A DNA stretch of 64,000 bases from Peribacillus loiseleuriae (GTDB lineage Bacteria > Bacillota > Bacilli > Bacillales > DSM-1321): assembly GCF_001183985.1 (NCBI RefSeq), contig NZ_LFZW01000001.1, forward strand, positions 4,020,059-4,084,058, read 5' to 3'. Position 1 is the first letter of the stretch; every line of letters starts with the position of its first letter. The position numbers and the translations under genes are program-made. Below the pieces are notes generated by a model. The model was given only the letters and a program-made list of their open reading frames with translations. It made no database searches and was not told the origin of the DNA. Positions 27,486 to 36,921 of the stretch are shown piece by piece.

Positions 27486-29105
27486 TTATCCCTTCGCCTT
27501 TACTCCCAATTTTTGTGCTAAACGATCAATTCGACTCCCAAATAAGCGATGTGCTAATTTACTTTTTAGGGAGAAGGCTGCGTAGACAAGACCACCGAAA
27601 CCTACAGAAATTATTGTCATAATAATCGCTTGCCATCGAGATTCGGTTTGGAAGCCTAATAAAAATAATAAACTTTCGATTCCCCATACAACAAGTGCCA
27701 TAATTGCTGAAAAGATGCAAATGAGTATGCTCCTTTTCAGAACAAGTCTATAACTGAACTGGGTAAAGTAACGAATCACAAACAAATTTAGAATACACGC
27801 TGCTAAGAAACCTAACGTTGTAGAATAAACCGCTCCTTTTGTTTGAAACGTTTGAATGAATGGAATATTTATACTTAGTTTAATTAGCAATCCTACAAGT
27901 AAACTTAATACCGTATATTTTTGTTGATTAATTCCTTGCAGAACGGCAGCTGAGATAGAGAACAAGGCAAACAGGATAGCTGTCGGAGCATAGGCTTGTA
28001 GGATGCTTGCCCCAATTGGATCATGTTGATAAAACGATGAATAGATTGGATCCGCAAGAACGGACATGCCGATAACTGCTGGTATGGTTACGAATAATAA
28101 GATTTGAAATGCTTGATTAAGCTGTCGTGTGAAACCACCCATATTTTGATTTACATAAGCTCTTGTTACAGCCGGAATCAATGCCATTGAAAAAGCAGTA
28201 GCCAGTGTCATCGGAATCACCACGAGTTTTTGAACATATAGATTAAGAATCCCAAGCGCACCTTTTGCTTCTTCAGCGAGCCCTATAGAAACCATAGCTT
28301 TCGAATAGGTTAGTGAGTCCACCTGCTGGAAAAGCGGCATCGCAATTCCGACGAAAATAAACGGAATCGATGATACAAAGACCTCTTTATAAATTTCAGG
28401 CAATGATATGTCCATTTGCCCTCGATCTGCCAACAACTGTTCTTTTAATACTGGCTTATGCTTTCTCCAATACCAAAGAAGAACAAACATTCCCCCAATT
28501 GCACCGGCCGTAGCCGCAAAGGTCGCAAAGCTAATCGCGGTCACCAAATCGCCATCCATTACTTTTAACACGATAAATACACCTGATAAAAGAAAAGCAA
28601 TTCGTACAATTTGTTCAATAACTTGCGAAATTGCCGTTGGCTCCATTAATTGCTGACCTTGAAAATAGCCGCGAACCAAACTCATAACCGGTATAAAGAG
28701 TAATGCAAAGGAAACAGCTCGGATAACGGCCGTTACATCATCAGCTTTCAGTTTTATTCCCTGTGTTACATACTCGCCATATACAGGGGCAATCAAATAC
28801 ATCATTAAAAAAGCAAGAAATCCTGTTACAATCATTATTTTCAGACTTGATTTAAACAGCTTTTGACTGACTGCATATTCTTCTAATGCATTGTATTTTG
28901 AAATGAATTTCGATACAGCAAGTGGTAACCCTGCCGTGGCTAAACTGATGAATATTGTATATGGGACATATGAAAACTGGTACAATTCTCCACCATCATT
29001 ACCCACCATATTATTAAACGGAATAACATAAAATAGCCCTAATACTTTCGATAAAACCGAACCGAGCGTTAATATGAACGCTCCTTTTAAAAGCTTTGAA
29101 GACAT
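27486..29105 (-). CDS. ytgP: MATE/MVF-type polysaccharide or lipid flippase YtgP
   Basis: A 539-residue membrane protein of the MOP (Wzx/MurJ) superfamily with about 14 TM segments. The N-terminus KGAFILTLGSVLSKVLGLFYVIP is the recognised entry helix, with PLAVSKFISKYNALEE and VRGYFQGQQLMEPTA as signatures. In B. subtilis, YtgP is a lipid II flippase candidate (MurJ) that works redundantly with Amj. It therefore probably flips lipid-linked wall precursors. The ATG start is clear. Divergent from ytfP, as in B. subtilis. Confidence 0.9.
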   Translation of the reverse strand: MSSKLLKGAFILTLGSVLSKVLGLFYVIPFNNMVGNDGGELYQFSYVPYTIFISLATAGLPLAVSKFISKYNALEEYAVSQKLFKSSLKIMIVTGFLAFLMMYLIAPVYGEYVTQGIKLKADDVTAVIRAVSFALLFIPVMSLVRGYFQGQQLMEPTAISQVIEQIVRIAFLLSGVFIVLKVMDGDLVTAISFATFAATAGAIGGMFVLLWYWRKHKPVLKEQLLADRGQMDISLPEIYKEVFVSSIPFIFVGIAMPLFQQVDSLTYSKAMVSIGLAEEAKGALGILNLYVQKLVVIPMTLATAFSMALIPAVTRAYVNQNMGGFTRQLNQAFQILLFVTIPAVIGMSVLADPIYSSFYQHDPIGASILQAYAPTAILFALFSISAAVLQGINQQKYTVLSLLVGLLIKLSINIPFIQTFQTKGAVYSTTLGFLAACILNLFVIRYFTQFSYRLVLKRSILICIFSAIMALVVWGIESLLFLLGFQTESRWQAIIMTIISVGFGGLVYAAFSLKSKLAHRLFGSRIDRLAQKLGVKAKG

Positions 29106-29335
29106 CTAATCCCTTCCTGCCTATGTCAGTTACGTTTTCACGCTCTTTATCTTACCATATTACCTTCTTATTAAAAATTTATATTGATCTTTAAAAATAA
29201 GCATTTTTTTATTATCTCAAAGATTTTAGCAAAATCTCACATGAGGTACAAGCAAATGTTTTCAATTGTCGTTTTTACTTACTAGCTAGTTATGCTATAT
29301 AATGAAGAAATGAAAATAGTAAAGCTGGTGAAAAC

Positions 29336-30607
29336 ATGAAATATGATGTAATCATAATTGGCGGCGGCCCTTCTGGATTAATGGCTTCGATTGCCGCTGG
29401 AGAAAAAGGAGCGAATGTGCTTCTTATTGATAAAGGAGAGAAACTCGGACGAAAGCTAGCCATATCAGGCGGTGGCCGTTGTAATGTAACCAATCGTCTT
29501 TCGATAGATGAAATTATTAAACATATTCCGGGAAACGGACGCTTTTTATATAGTGCCTTTTCCGAATTTAATAATGAAGATATTATTGCATTTTTTGAGA
29601 AGCTTGGTGTTGAGTTAAAAGAAGAAGATCACGGGCGGATGTTTCCTGTTAATAACAGTGCCCAAAGCGTAGTCGATGCGTTGCTTGAACGCATGAACAG
29701 CTTGAAAGTAACGGTTTATAAAAATTCCCCTGTTGCAGAGGTGCTTTATGAAAATGACAAAACAGCAGGTGTGCTTTTAAAAGATGGACAAACCTTCACA
29801 GCAGGTAGCGTTGTTGTCGCAGTGGGCGGCAAATCTGTACCACAAACTGGTTCTACTGGTGATGGCTATGCATGGGCAAAGAAAGCAGGTCACACGATTA
29901 CCGAGCTTTTCCCAACCGAAGTACCTGTAACAAGCAATGAGCCATTCATTAAGGACAAATCTCTGCAAGGTCTTGCACTTCGCGACGTTGCCTTATGCGT
30001 CTTGAACGCAAAGGGCAAAACGCTGATCACGCACAGAATGGATATGCTCTTCACCCATTTTGGTATCTCAGGCCCTGCTGTTCTTCGTTGTAGTCAATTT
30101 GTCGTCAAAGAATTAAAAAAAGCAAAATCGCAAGCTGTAACGATGAAAATCGACGCTTTGCCGGATGCAAACAAAGAAGAAGTTTTTCAAGAAGTGATTA
30201 AATTAATGAAAGAAGACCCGAAAAAAGCGATTAAGAACACTTTAAAAGGCCTGCTTCCAGAACGTTATTTACATTTCCTGCTTGAAAAAAGCGGCATCGA
30301 TTTGCAAGAACAAGGTGGCAATTTATCACATGAAAAAGTCCGCCGTTTTTCTGAGCTATGCAAAGACTTTCTATTCACTGTTAATGGTACTCATTCCATT
30401 GAAAAAGCCTTCGTTACCGGTGGCGGAGTATCTGTGAAAGAAATCCAACCAAAGGAAATGGGTTCGAAAATCATGCCAGGCCTCTATTTTTGCGGAGAGA
30501 TCTTAGACATTCACGGTTACACAGGAGGCTACAATATTACCTCTGCGCTTGTAACAGGACGGCTTGCTGGAATGAACGCAGCTCTCCATGCTAAGGGTCA
30601 CGCATAA
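29336..30607 (+). CDS. ytfP: NAD(P)/FAD-dependent oxidoreductase YtfP (HI0933 family)
   Basis: A 423-residue flavoprotein. The FAD-binding GxGxxG is in [20 protein letters not shown], the second motif is [10 protein letters not shown], and the C-terminal [16 protein letters not shown] segment marks the HI0933/BaiN-like family. The reaction is unassigned. The TAA at 30605-30607 is intact, but the end overlaps the run-on reading frame of an IS3 transposase on the other strand, so the element landed ~30 bases after the gene without harming it. Confidence 0.92.
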   Translation: MKYDVIIIGGGPSGLMASIAAGEKGANVLLIDKGEKLGRKLAISGGGRCNVTNRLSIDEIIKHIPGNGRFLYSAFSEFNNEDIIAFFEKLGVELKEEDHGRMFPVNNSAQSVVDALLERMNSLKVTVYKNSPVAEVLYENDKTAGVLLKDGQTFTAGSVVVAVGGKSVPQTGSTGDGYAWAKKAGHTITELFPTEVPVTSNEPFIKDKSLQGLALRDVALCVLNAKGKTLITHRMDMLFTHFGISGPAVLRCSQFVVKELKKAKSQAVTMKIDALPDANKEEVFQEVIKLMKEDPKKAIKNTLKGLLPERYLHFLLEKSGIDLQEQGGNLSHEKVRRFSELCKDFLFTVNGTHSIEKAFVTGGGVSVKEIQPKEMGSKIMPGLYFCGEILDIHGYTGGYNITSALVTGRLAGMNAALHAKGHA

Positions 30608-31316
30608 TATTAAGAGCAGATACCAAAATCATATGGGTGAACTGACCCAATAAAGTTAGACAAAAAATCTTGGCAGCTTCTTGGACCTGAATCCGGTATT
30701 CTACTGGGATCAGGTCCTTTAATTTTGCCTTCATTCTTTTGTAATTGTAATAGTACATATATTCTTCTAGTTCTTGCTGGAAGTGTTCCATACTTTCGAA
30801 CTTTTGGAGATAGAGTAACTCAGATTTCAATAAGCCAAAGAAGTTTTCAATAACTGCGTTATCTAAACAATTTCCTTTACGGGACATACTTTGAGTACTA
30901 TTGTTTTGTTTGAGTGTCATTTGATACTGCCAGCCTTGATCTGAATGAAGGATGAGTTCGTCTCCTGGTTTCAATCGTCTAAGTGCTTGGTCCAACATCC
31001 TTGAAACAAGTGGATAAACAGGGCGTTTTTCGATATTGTAAGCAATGATCTCTCCATTAAATAAATCCAAAATAGGGGATAGATACAGTTTTTCTCCAAA
31101 CAAATGGAACTCTGTTACATCCGTTACCCATTTTTGATTCGGTTTCTTTGCAGAAAAATCACGTTTTAAAATATTCGGTGCAATTTTACCTACATTTCCA
31201 CGATAAGAACGATATTTTTTCAAACGTACTAGACATTTCAGTCCCAATCGATTCATTAAACGAAGTACGGTCTTCGGGTCCAATAGAATCTGGCGTTTCT
31301 TTAATTCTTTAGCCAT
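30591..31316 (-). pseudogene. IS3 OrfB (DDE transposase), N-terminus deleted
   Basis: A 241-codon remnant of an rve/DDE integrase. The three catalytic residues are still visible ([26 protein letters not shown]), with [13 protein letters not shown] between. The true N-terminal part lies upstream in another frame (IPRRTYYYWVKQLNRP, then [11 protein letters not shown] and stop). A segment corresponding to the usual HENKGRYGYRRI is missing at the joint. A second shortening appears between [10 protein letters not shown] and TQSMSRKG. The reading also runs past the end of the element. Non-functional. Confidence 0.82.
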
Positions 31317-31439
31317 TCTTCGATGACTGTTTTAACATCTCGGTATTTATCAGGACGATTCAGTTGTTTTACCCAATAATAATAAGTACGTCTTGGAATA
31401 CCTGCAATCTTAATAAAGTCGATAACTTTGCATTGTTTC

Positions 31440-31960
31440 CTTAGCTCATAGATTACTTGCGCTTTAATTTTTTCTGTAACTTTTCCTGTTCTTGAACTAA
31501 GGCATTCAACTTTTTTAAGTAAGCATTCTCCATTCGTAAACGTTCATTTTCTGCTTGTAAGGCCTCTAATGATCCTTCTACTGGTTGGTTTCTTTGTTTC
31601 TTTTTGCATGGATGGACGCCCCTTTTTCTTCAATTTAAGGCATCTAATCCTTCTGTTTCAACTTTCAGCTTCCAAGTCGAAATCGTACTAGGTGCTGGAA
31701 TATTGAAAATAGCAGCAGTTTCATACAAAGATGTCCCATGCTCGTTCATATAATTGAGTACGTCTAGTTTAAACGGAGCTGTATAATTTGTATAGTTTTT
31801 TATAAATTCTTCCTCACCATGATATCGATACTGTAAAACCCATTTTTTGATTGTATTAGGAGTGGTTCAATAGATCTCACTAAAGGTCCCATAACCACCT
31901 TCATTATGTAAATATTTTTGAACGGCTTCTAATTTCTTTTCCGCTGTAAATTTGGCCATA
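31440..31960 (-). pseudogene. IS3 OrfA (HTH) remnant with two stops and a frameshift
   Basis: The minus-strand reading starts MAKFTAEKKLEAVQKY and retains the HTH tract TTPNTIKKWVLQYRYHGEEE and a C-terminal leucine-zipper-like segment (LQAENERLRMENAYLKKL). An in-frame TGA follows GTFSEIY, a second TGA follows EGLDALN, and the reading shifts near KRGVHPCKKK, where a GRPSMQKETK reading exists in the next frame. Confidence 0.8.
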
Positions 31961-31967
31961 AAAAACA

Positions 31968-32005
31968 CCCCGTAAATGTTAGTGTAATGTCTAACATTTA
32001 CGGGG
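31968..32005. terminator. Perfect 16-bp hairpin at the right end of the IS3 element
   Basis: CCCCGTAAATGTTAG and CTAACATTTACGGGG are exact complements with a 7-base loop. It includes the right inverted repeat and lies just before the orfA start, where such hairpins usually block read-through transcription from outside. Confidence 0.7.
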
Positions 32006-32115
32006 CAGTTCATTTGGGGTCTGCTCTTTTTCAATTTTGACGCATAAATAAATGATCTTCGGGAATATTCTATTAAATGAAGCAGTTCGGCCGCCTGAGT
32101 CAGTCAGAATACTTG

Positions 32116-32182
32116 CCTATATCAGCCGCTTTTTTCATATATCAGCCAATTATATCAGCCATTTTTCTTATATTTCAGCCGT
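32116..32182. repeat. ATATCAGCC repeat cluster
   Basis: Four spaced copies of a short unit: CTATATCAGCCGC, CATATATCAGCCAA, TTATATCAGCCATT and TATATTTCAGCCGTG. Spacing varies around 15-20 bases. It lies between the IS element and cse60. Confidence 0.6.
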
Positions 32183-32213
32183 GAGCTGAATTCCTTTTCT
32201 CTACATACTTCTG

Positions 32214-32396
32214 TCACTTCTTATAGATAATCATCGCACTAAAACAATAAATTTGATCATCTTCTTCTTCCCCAGTCGTCGCAATATTGTATTTGATGTC
32301 CACAATCTTATTATCACGAATGTCTTCAAGAAATACATTCATTTCATCTTCTAGATCCTTTTCATGCTCATGATCAAACAATTTCACTTGAATCAT
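32214..32396 (-). CDS. cse60: Sporulation protein Cse60
   Basis: A 60-residue acidic protein beginning MIQVKLFDHEHEKDLEDEMN, recognised as Cse60 (YteV), which in B. subtilis is made in the mother cell under sigma-E. No catalytic motif is visible. A GGGGATAGCCG stretch precedes the ATG. I could not find a convincing sigma-E promoter by eye. Its neighbours (rhodanese, ytfP) match the B. subtilis ytwF-yteV-ytfP cluster, with the IS element inserted in between. Confidence 0.85.
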   Translation of the reverse strand: MIQVKLFDHEHEKDLEDEMNVFLEDIRDNKIVDIKYNIATTGEEEDDQIYCFSAMIIYKK

Positions 32397-32464
32397 CGGC
32401 TATCCCCTGCCTTTTTAGATACAGGGTTCCCCAAAATTAATGATACTATTCATCTTTTAGTAAA

Positions 32465-32551
32465 AAATGTGTCTGGCCTCACACTCTACATACGGTTTAT
32501 TGTGTCATACATTATATAAACCATATATAGTAATGTGGGGTCTGACCCATC
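32465..32551. repeat. Family-A 3'-end element, long form, downstream of the rhodanese gene
   Basis: TGTGTCTGGCCTCACACTCT and GTGGGGTCTGACCCATCTTT flank TACGGTTTATTGTGTCATAC and ATAAACCATATATAG, the interior shared with copies at 6067 and 20000. It lies 30 bases after the rhodanese stop codon. Confidence 0.65.
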
Positions 32552-32580
32552 TTTATCGGAATAGCCCGTCAAAATCTTCC

Positions 32581-32892
32581 TTATTTCACAATGACTTCAC
32601 CATTCCACTCAAGCATTCCGCCTTCCATATTTACAACTTTGTAGCCTTGTTCTTGTAAGTAATGTGCCACGTTTCCGCTGCGGCCACCAGAGCGGCAGAT
32701 GAAAATATATTCTTTCTCTTTATCAAAATAGTCAAGATTAGCAGGGATTTCGTTCATTCGAATATGTTTAGCCCCTTCAATGATTCCTTCTGCTACTTCA
32801 TCATCCTCACGAACATCGACAAGTTCTAGGTTCTCGCCTGCCTCTAACTTTGCTTCTACTTCTTCTGGCTTGATTGTTTTAATTTCTTCCAT
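32581..32892 (-). CDS. ytwF: Single-domain rhodanese YtwF
   Basis: A 103-residue rhodanese domain with the persulfide-carrying cysteine in FICRSGGRSGNVA and the entry motif ELVDVREDDE. Such proteins move sulfane sulfur or relay thiosulfate; the partner is unknown. The ATG at 32890-32892 (MEEIKTIKPEE) has GAGGTG six bases upstream. The open frame runs 22 codons further upstream with no initiation signal. In B. subtilis ytwF is the neighbour of yteV, as here. Confidence 0.88.
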   Translation of the reverse strand: MEEIKTIKPEEVEAKLEAGENLELVDVREDDEVAEGIIEGAKHIRMNEIPANLDYFDKEKEYIFICRSGGRSGNVAHYLQEQGYKVVNMEGGMLEWNGEVIVK

Positions 32893-33038
32893 TATAAGCA
32901 CCTCTATCTGGATTGATCTTTCCCGTATATTATAGCAAGGTTTATAGTGGATTGACATTTTTGTGAGATAGAGGGAGATCGTATGACTTGATAATTTCTA
33001 CTTTCATTCTTTTAATAGCTCTCGTTTTAGCGGATAAG

Positions 33039-33302
33039 TTAAAGTTTTCTCTCATCATTCATCATCGCATTCAACCCTTTATTCAAAAGAATCAAGAAGT
33101 AGTAAAGAACAAAGCTATTCACTAATAAAGGTAGTTTATGAAAATTCGTTTGCTTTAAACGGCTCCATTTCAAAATTTGAAAGCTTGTTTCTAACGATTC
33201 CTTTCCATGATAAGTCAACCATGTGAATGGAAAACCGAATGCTGGGCCTTGTGGAATAAGGAACATAAAGACATTAGGTAAAAATAGGCTCCATAAAAAC
33301 AA
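33039..33302 (-). CDS. Hypothetical small membrane protein
   Basis: 87 residues starting at TTG: a hydrophobic N-terminus FLWSLFLPNVFMFLIPQGP, a GFPFTWLTYHG loop and a second helix LPLLVNSFVLYYFLILL. The two-helix layout looks real, and no other frame competes. The initiation context is weak: an in-frame TGA sits eight codons upstream and only GAAGTGAG is a candidate ribosome site. It follows the rhodanese gene on the same strand at distance, reading toward it. I do not recognise the family. Confidence 0.5.
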   Translation of the reverse strand: MFLWSLFLPNVFMFLIPQGPAFGFPFTWLTYHGKESLETSFQILKWSRLKQTNFHKLPLLVNSFVLYYFLILLNKGLNAMMNDERKL

Positions 33303-33501
33303 GTTGTTTATATCTCACTTCGATCCACTTCCTTTTACATGTTTATTCTAAATATATTCACAATTAACGCATCGGACCTATTTTTTCATTCCACCAAAAA
33401 AACCCAGTTAACAAAGTATGCATGCTTTTTTCCAAACTGGTACAATAAAACAACTAGAATAGTCACAGATACCGACTTGGCGGATAGGAGTGGAATAATT
33501 T

Positions 33502-34635
33502 TTGAGAAAGGTGCGCTTTCTTTTTACTATATTGATTATTATTGGTGTATTTTGGTTTTTTTATGGAGAGAAGCTGAAGGAATCGGGTTTTCAGGCTGCA
33601 TTCTCAGAGCTGAAATCAGACGTAACATCTCTCAAAAATTCACCAGAGGTCTCATCTGGAATTGAAAAGCTGAAGGATGGCATGGGGAATCTCGTTGGCA
33701 TGGTGAATGGAAAATTACATTCTACATCAAATGAAGAGCAGCCTGATGTTAACCCAGTTACTAAGCCTCCGTTAGCTACACCAAAGCAAGCCTTTTCCAT
33801 TCATAACATTGAGCTCGGTGATTCGAAAACGGATGTAGAAAATCAGGTTGGAGCACCGAAACGCTCTTCTCTAAATGAATACGGAGTGGATTGGCATGCC
33901 TATCATGAAAATTATCAAAACTTCTTCATGGTCGCCTATGATGAACAAGGAAAAGTGGCCGGGTTATATACAAACCAAGATCTAATTTCATCCAAACAGG
34001 GCTTGAAACTTGGCACAGCAAAAGACACAGTCCTATCGCAGTTAGGGAACCCGCTAACGAAAATTCAAAAAGGGTTTGTATTTTATCAAATGGACAATGA
34101 TGAATACCATACTTTTCATATCGATCATAGCTATGTAACTGTTTTTTACGACAAGCATGAAGATAATACGGTGACCGCGCTGCAAATTATCAGTGATAAA
34201 CTTGAAGCAAAAAAGAAAGATTTCTTTGGGAATCCTAGCTCTGAGTTAAAGGAAGGGTTTGAGTACCAATTGTTCGACCTTACGAATGCATCGCGGGTGA
34301 ATCATCACCTTGGTGTGCTTTCTTGGAATGATGCAATTCGTGAAACAGCTCGCCATCATAGTACTGATATGGCCGTTCACAACTATTTCAACCACACCGA
34401 CCTCGAAGGTAAGTCTCCTTTCGACAGAATGGCAGCGGATGCCATCACATTTAAAATGGCAGGAGAAAATCTTGCAGCAGGCCAGCAAAGCAGCATCTTT
34501 GCTCACGAAGGGTTAATGAATTCACTCGGTCACCGGGAAAATAAGCTTCGCCCTGAATATCAAGAGCTTGGAGTTGGTGTCGATTTCAACTCAGAATCGA
34601 GACCATATTTTACGGAGAATTATGTAATGGAATAA
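33502..34635 (+). CDS. CAP-domain (SCP/PR-1) exported protein with N-terminal CAP-associated domain
   Basis: A 377-residue protein. A signal anchor (FLFTILIIIGVFWFFYG) is followed by a variable linker, a CAP-associated N-domain at ~100-235 with two GxxKxxVxxQxGxP-type repeats (GDSKTDVENQVGAP and GTAKDTVLSQLGNP), and a C-terminal CAP domain (~255-377) with VNHHLGVLSWNDAIRETARH and HNYFNHTDLEGKSPFDR. Its His and Glu residues fit the CAP cavity. B. subtilis YlbC has the same architecture. It probably acts at the cell surface; no activity is established. It starts at TTG, with GGAG 11 bases upstream. Confidence 0.85.
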   Translation: MRKVRFLFTILIIIGVFWFFYGEKLKESGFQAAFSELKSDVTSLKNSPEVSSGIEKLKDGMGNLVGMVNGKLHSTSNEEQPDVNPVTKPPLATPKQAFSIHNIELGDSKTDVENQVGAPKRSSLNEYGVDWHAYHENYQNFFMVAYDEQGKVAGLYTNQDLISSKQGLKLGTAKDTVLSQLGNPLTKIQKGFVFYQMDNDEYHTFHIDHSYVTVFYDKHEDNTVTALQIISDKLEAKKKDFFGNPSSELKEGFEYQLFDLTNASRVNHHLGVLSWNDAIRETARHHSTDMAVHNYFNHTDLEGKSPFDRMAADAITFKMAGENLAAGQQSSIFAHEGLMNSLGHRENKLRPEYQELGVGVDFNSESRPYFTENYVME

Positions 34636-34636
34636 A

Positions 34637-34708
34637 GGGGTATCCCAAAAAGGGTCTGACGCTCACTGCCTTAATGAACTAAAGCAGTGATATCAGACCT
34701 TTTTTTGC
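34637..34708. terminator. Family-A element between convergent CAP and LCP genes
   Basis: GGGTATCCCAAAAAGGGTCT, GACGCTCACTGCC and, on the other side, GCAGTGATATCAGACCTTTT with further T form a long stem. The outer TCCCAAAA extension is conserved in several copies. It fits as a shared two-way terminator. Confidence 0.72.
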
Positions 34709-34712
34709 TTTT

Positions 34713-35663
34713 TTATTCCTGATTAGCGAGGTTTTCATTGTCCTGTGATAAGAATTCTTTTAAAGCTTGTTTGTTTTTCTCATAATCAATTTTTAGGACG
34801 GCCCCCACGTTAACCCGTTCATTCTCATAAGAATCTTTAATAGGTATTCTTAAAGACTCCATTTTTTTAGATTTTCCAGCAATTAAACCTTTTCCGATTG
34901 CAAACATTGTTCCTATATCTACATTAGTATCAATGTATGGATCCGCAACTCCGAGTAACTTTGGAAGGTTAACTACACTTTGCATAGTCGCAGCCTGTTC
35001 CTTAACCTTAGACACCACTTCTTGTTGCCTTGCCACTCGACCAAAATCACTTAAGCGATCTTGGCGAAAACGAACATATCCTAACATTTCTTTCCCATGC
35101 AAAGTTTGTTTTCCTGGATGTAATGTCATATCAATTCCATAAGACATTTCATATGGAATATCCACTTCTATCCCGTTAGGTGCGATAATGTCGACAATTT
35201 TCGAAAAACCGTCAAAATCAACAATCGCATAGTAATTAATATCCACATCAAAGTTTTGTTTAATCGTATTCCTTAATAATTCTGGTCCCCCTAAAGCAAA
35301 AGCCGCATTAATTTTATGCTTCCCATGATCGGGAATATCAACATATGTATCTCGCATAATGGAAGCAATTTTGAAATCATGAGTATTCTGATTATAGTGA
35401 GCTATCATTAAGGAATCAGAATTCCCAATGTCTTCACCTCTAGTGTCACTTCCAATTAATAGAATATTAATTTCCCCAAATTGAGGATCCGCACCTTGAA
35501 ACGGATCAAACGTTGTTCCGTCATCCTTATACATCCCATCGCTCGCAACAGACAATCCTTGTTTATATTGATAAATACTATAAAGAACCACCATTAATGC
35601 TGTAAGAGTAACCAACAGGAAAAGAATTCTTTTCCATTTTCTTTTCACCCTTCTTCTCTTCAT
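34713..35663 (-). CDS. LytR-CpsA-Psr (LCP) family glycopolymer transferase
   Basis: About 316 residues. A cytoplasmic basic N-terminus (MKRRRVKRKWKR) is followed by one TM helix, then the LCP domain: NILLIGSDTRGE, MRDTYVDIPDHGKHKINAA and RFRQDRLSDFGRVARQQ, where arginines and the second-strand Asp bind the polyprenyl pyrophosphate. LCP enzymes attach teichoic acids or other polymers to peptidoglycan on the outside (TagTUV in B. subtilis). The ATG at 35661-35663, with AGGTG upstream, is preferred over a GTG four codons earlier. No polymer biosynthesis genes are adjacent. Confidence 0.88.
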   Translation of the reverse strand: MKRRRVKRKWKRILFLLVTLTALMVVLYSIYQYKQGLSVASDGMYKDDGTTFDPFQGADPQFGEINILLIGSDTRGEDIGNSDSLMIAHYNQNTHDFKIASIMRDTYVDIPDHGKHKINAAFALGGPELLRNTIKQNFDVDINYYAIVDFDGFSKIVDIIAPNGIEVDIPYEMSYGIDMTLHPGKQTLHGKEMLGYVRFRQDRLSDFGRVARQQEVVSKVKEQAATMQSVVNLPKLLGVADPYIDTNVDIGTMFAIGKGLIAGKSKKMESLRIPIKDSYENERVNVGAVLKIDYEKNKQALKEFLSQDNENLANQE

Positions 35664-35779
35664 GTATAACATCACCTATCACTTAAATTAAAATCTTACC
35701 GAAACAGTTGTTAAAAAACCAATTTATAAAAGTTAATTCAGGTATTTAATAAGTTAAAAAAATTAGAGATATTTTAGTC

Positions 35780-36433
35780 TCATTTTTTTATTGATAGTAC
35801 ATTTGTTACAAGTTGTACAGCAATCGCGTCGTCTAAATAGCCAATCGGAAATATGTAATCCGGAATGACATCTACTGGTAAAATGAAGTATAGGAGCGCA
35901 CTTCCAATTAAGGCAAGTTCACCTGGTGTTCCTTTCATCAAACGAAATTTCTCATACATATCCTTTAACCGATTAATAAACGGACCGATGCTCCCTACTT
36001 TTTGAAGCTTCTCTCCAAAGCTATTAAGAATGGTTTCCTTCCCTTCCTCTGTTTGTGTATATTGTTCATAACTAGCTAATTTCTGTTCCACACTTGTTAT
36101 CGTAAAATTTTTCATATCGATATTCGAGGATTCAAGAAGATTTTGTATGCTGTTAACAGACCTCTGAATATCTGAATCTAGCTTTTCCTGCTTCGGCTTC
36201 TGTTCAATATCATAACCAGCCGCTACAAATAATTCTGCGGTAGGCATACCAAGACTGTGAGCAAATTTTTGTAAGTGCTCGGGATTGGCTTTTCTTTTAC
36301 CATTTATGATCCGCGAGATCGTAGCCGTATCGATTCCAGTGAGCTCACTGAGTTTGCGCATGGATAATGACCGTTCCTTCAAGATTCCTTTTAACACCGA
36401 ACCAAGATTACTTTTGCTCATTTCTTCAAACAT
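35780..36433 (-). CDS. XRE-type HTH protein with C-terminal DUF1232 membrane domain
   Basis: A 217-residue protein. The HTH_3 at ~18-72 (LSMRKLSELTGIDTATISRII) is followed by a helical middle and a DUF1232-like end: LALIGSALLYFILPVDVIPDY, FPIGYLDDAIAVQLV. DUF1232 supplies a small membrane-embedded helical hairpin, so this is a membrane-tethered DNA-binding protein. GGAGGATTAGT precedes the ATG. A ~50% similar paralogue in opposite orientation lies beyond ytaF at 37937-38599, pointing to local duplication. Target unknown. Confidence 0.82.
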   Translation of the reverse strand: MFEEMSKSNLGSVLKGILKERSLSMRKLSELTGIDTATISRIINGKRKANPEHLQKFAHSLGMPTAELFVAAGYDIEQKPKQEKLDSDIQRSVNSIQNLLESSNIDMKNFTITSVEQKLASYEQYTQTEEGKETILNSFGEKLQKVGSIGPFINRLKDMYEKFRLMKGTPGELALIGSALLYFILPVDVIPDYIFPIGYLDDAIAVQLVTNVLSIKK

Positions 36434-36547
36434 ACTAATCCTCCTTTCTATAATCTATTAAACAACGTGAATGGTTTTAGTTAAAATAAAAACACTCCCT
36501 ATTCCCATACATAACATAGATAGAAGTTTTTGAGTTCATATTTTCTG

Positions 36548-36620
36548 AAGTAAACCTTTTTCATCTTACGATTAGCATCAGATGCTCATCGTTTTTTTAT
36601 ATAACCACCGGGGCGGTGCG
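36548..36620. repeat. Family-B repeat, partial copy
   Basis: Read on the minus strand: GATGAGCATCTGATGCTAAT, then AAGATGAAAAAGGTTTACTTC, with CGCACCGCCCC on the far side. The order of the blocks differs from the other copies because the GGCGGT block precedes, rather than follows, the ATGAAAAAG block. Confidence 0.5.
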
Positions 36621-36921
36621 AATATGTAGGAATTACAGATAATAAAGAAATGATTTAGGAAAATCGTCCAACATCTATATTTAGTGAACTACGTTATCGA
36701 ACTCTGACTAACATAGCCATGTAGTTAGAAAAGTACGTGCTAATAGGAAATATACATGCGCGTTGACGTTTTGTCAACGTTCGTGAATGATCTTGTCAAA
36801 TATAGTCATATTCTGTTATTAAATCCCTCCATTATTCCCCAATATTTATATTAGAAAAACACGCTCCGCATTTCCACTTGGCATACTGCATATTGATTTA
36901 TCGTATTATAAAGTAACATCC

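Larger units (their letters stand above)
30638..32012. mobile_element. Decayed IS3-family insertion sequence
   Basis: A ~1375-bp element bounded by imperfect 25-bp inverted repeats: TGAACTGACCCAATAAAG at the left and, reversed, TGAACTGCCCCGTAAATG at the right, 20 of 25 matching overall. It contains remnants of orfA and orfB on the minus strand. The flanks AAGAGCAGATACCAAA and TTTGGGGTCTGCTCTT are themselves complementary, so I cannot identify a simple target duplication. Both orfs carry inactivating changes. Confidence 0.82.
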
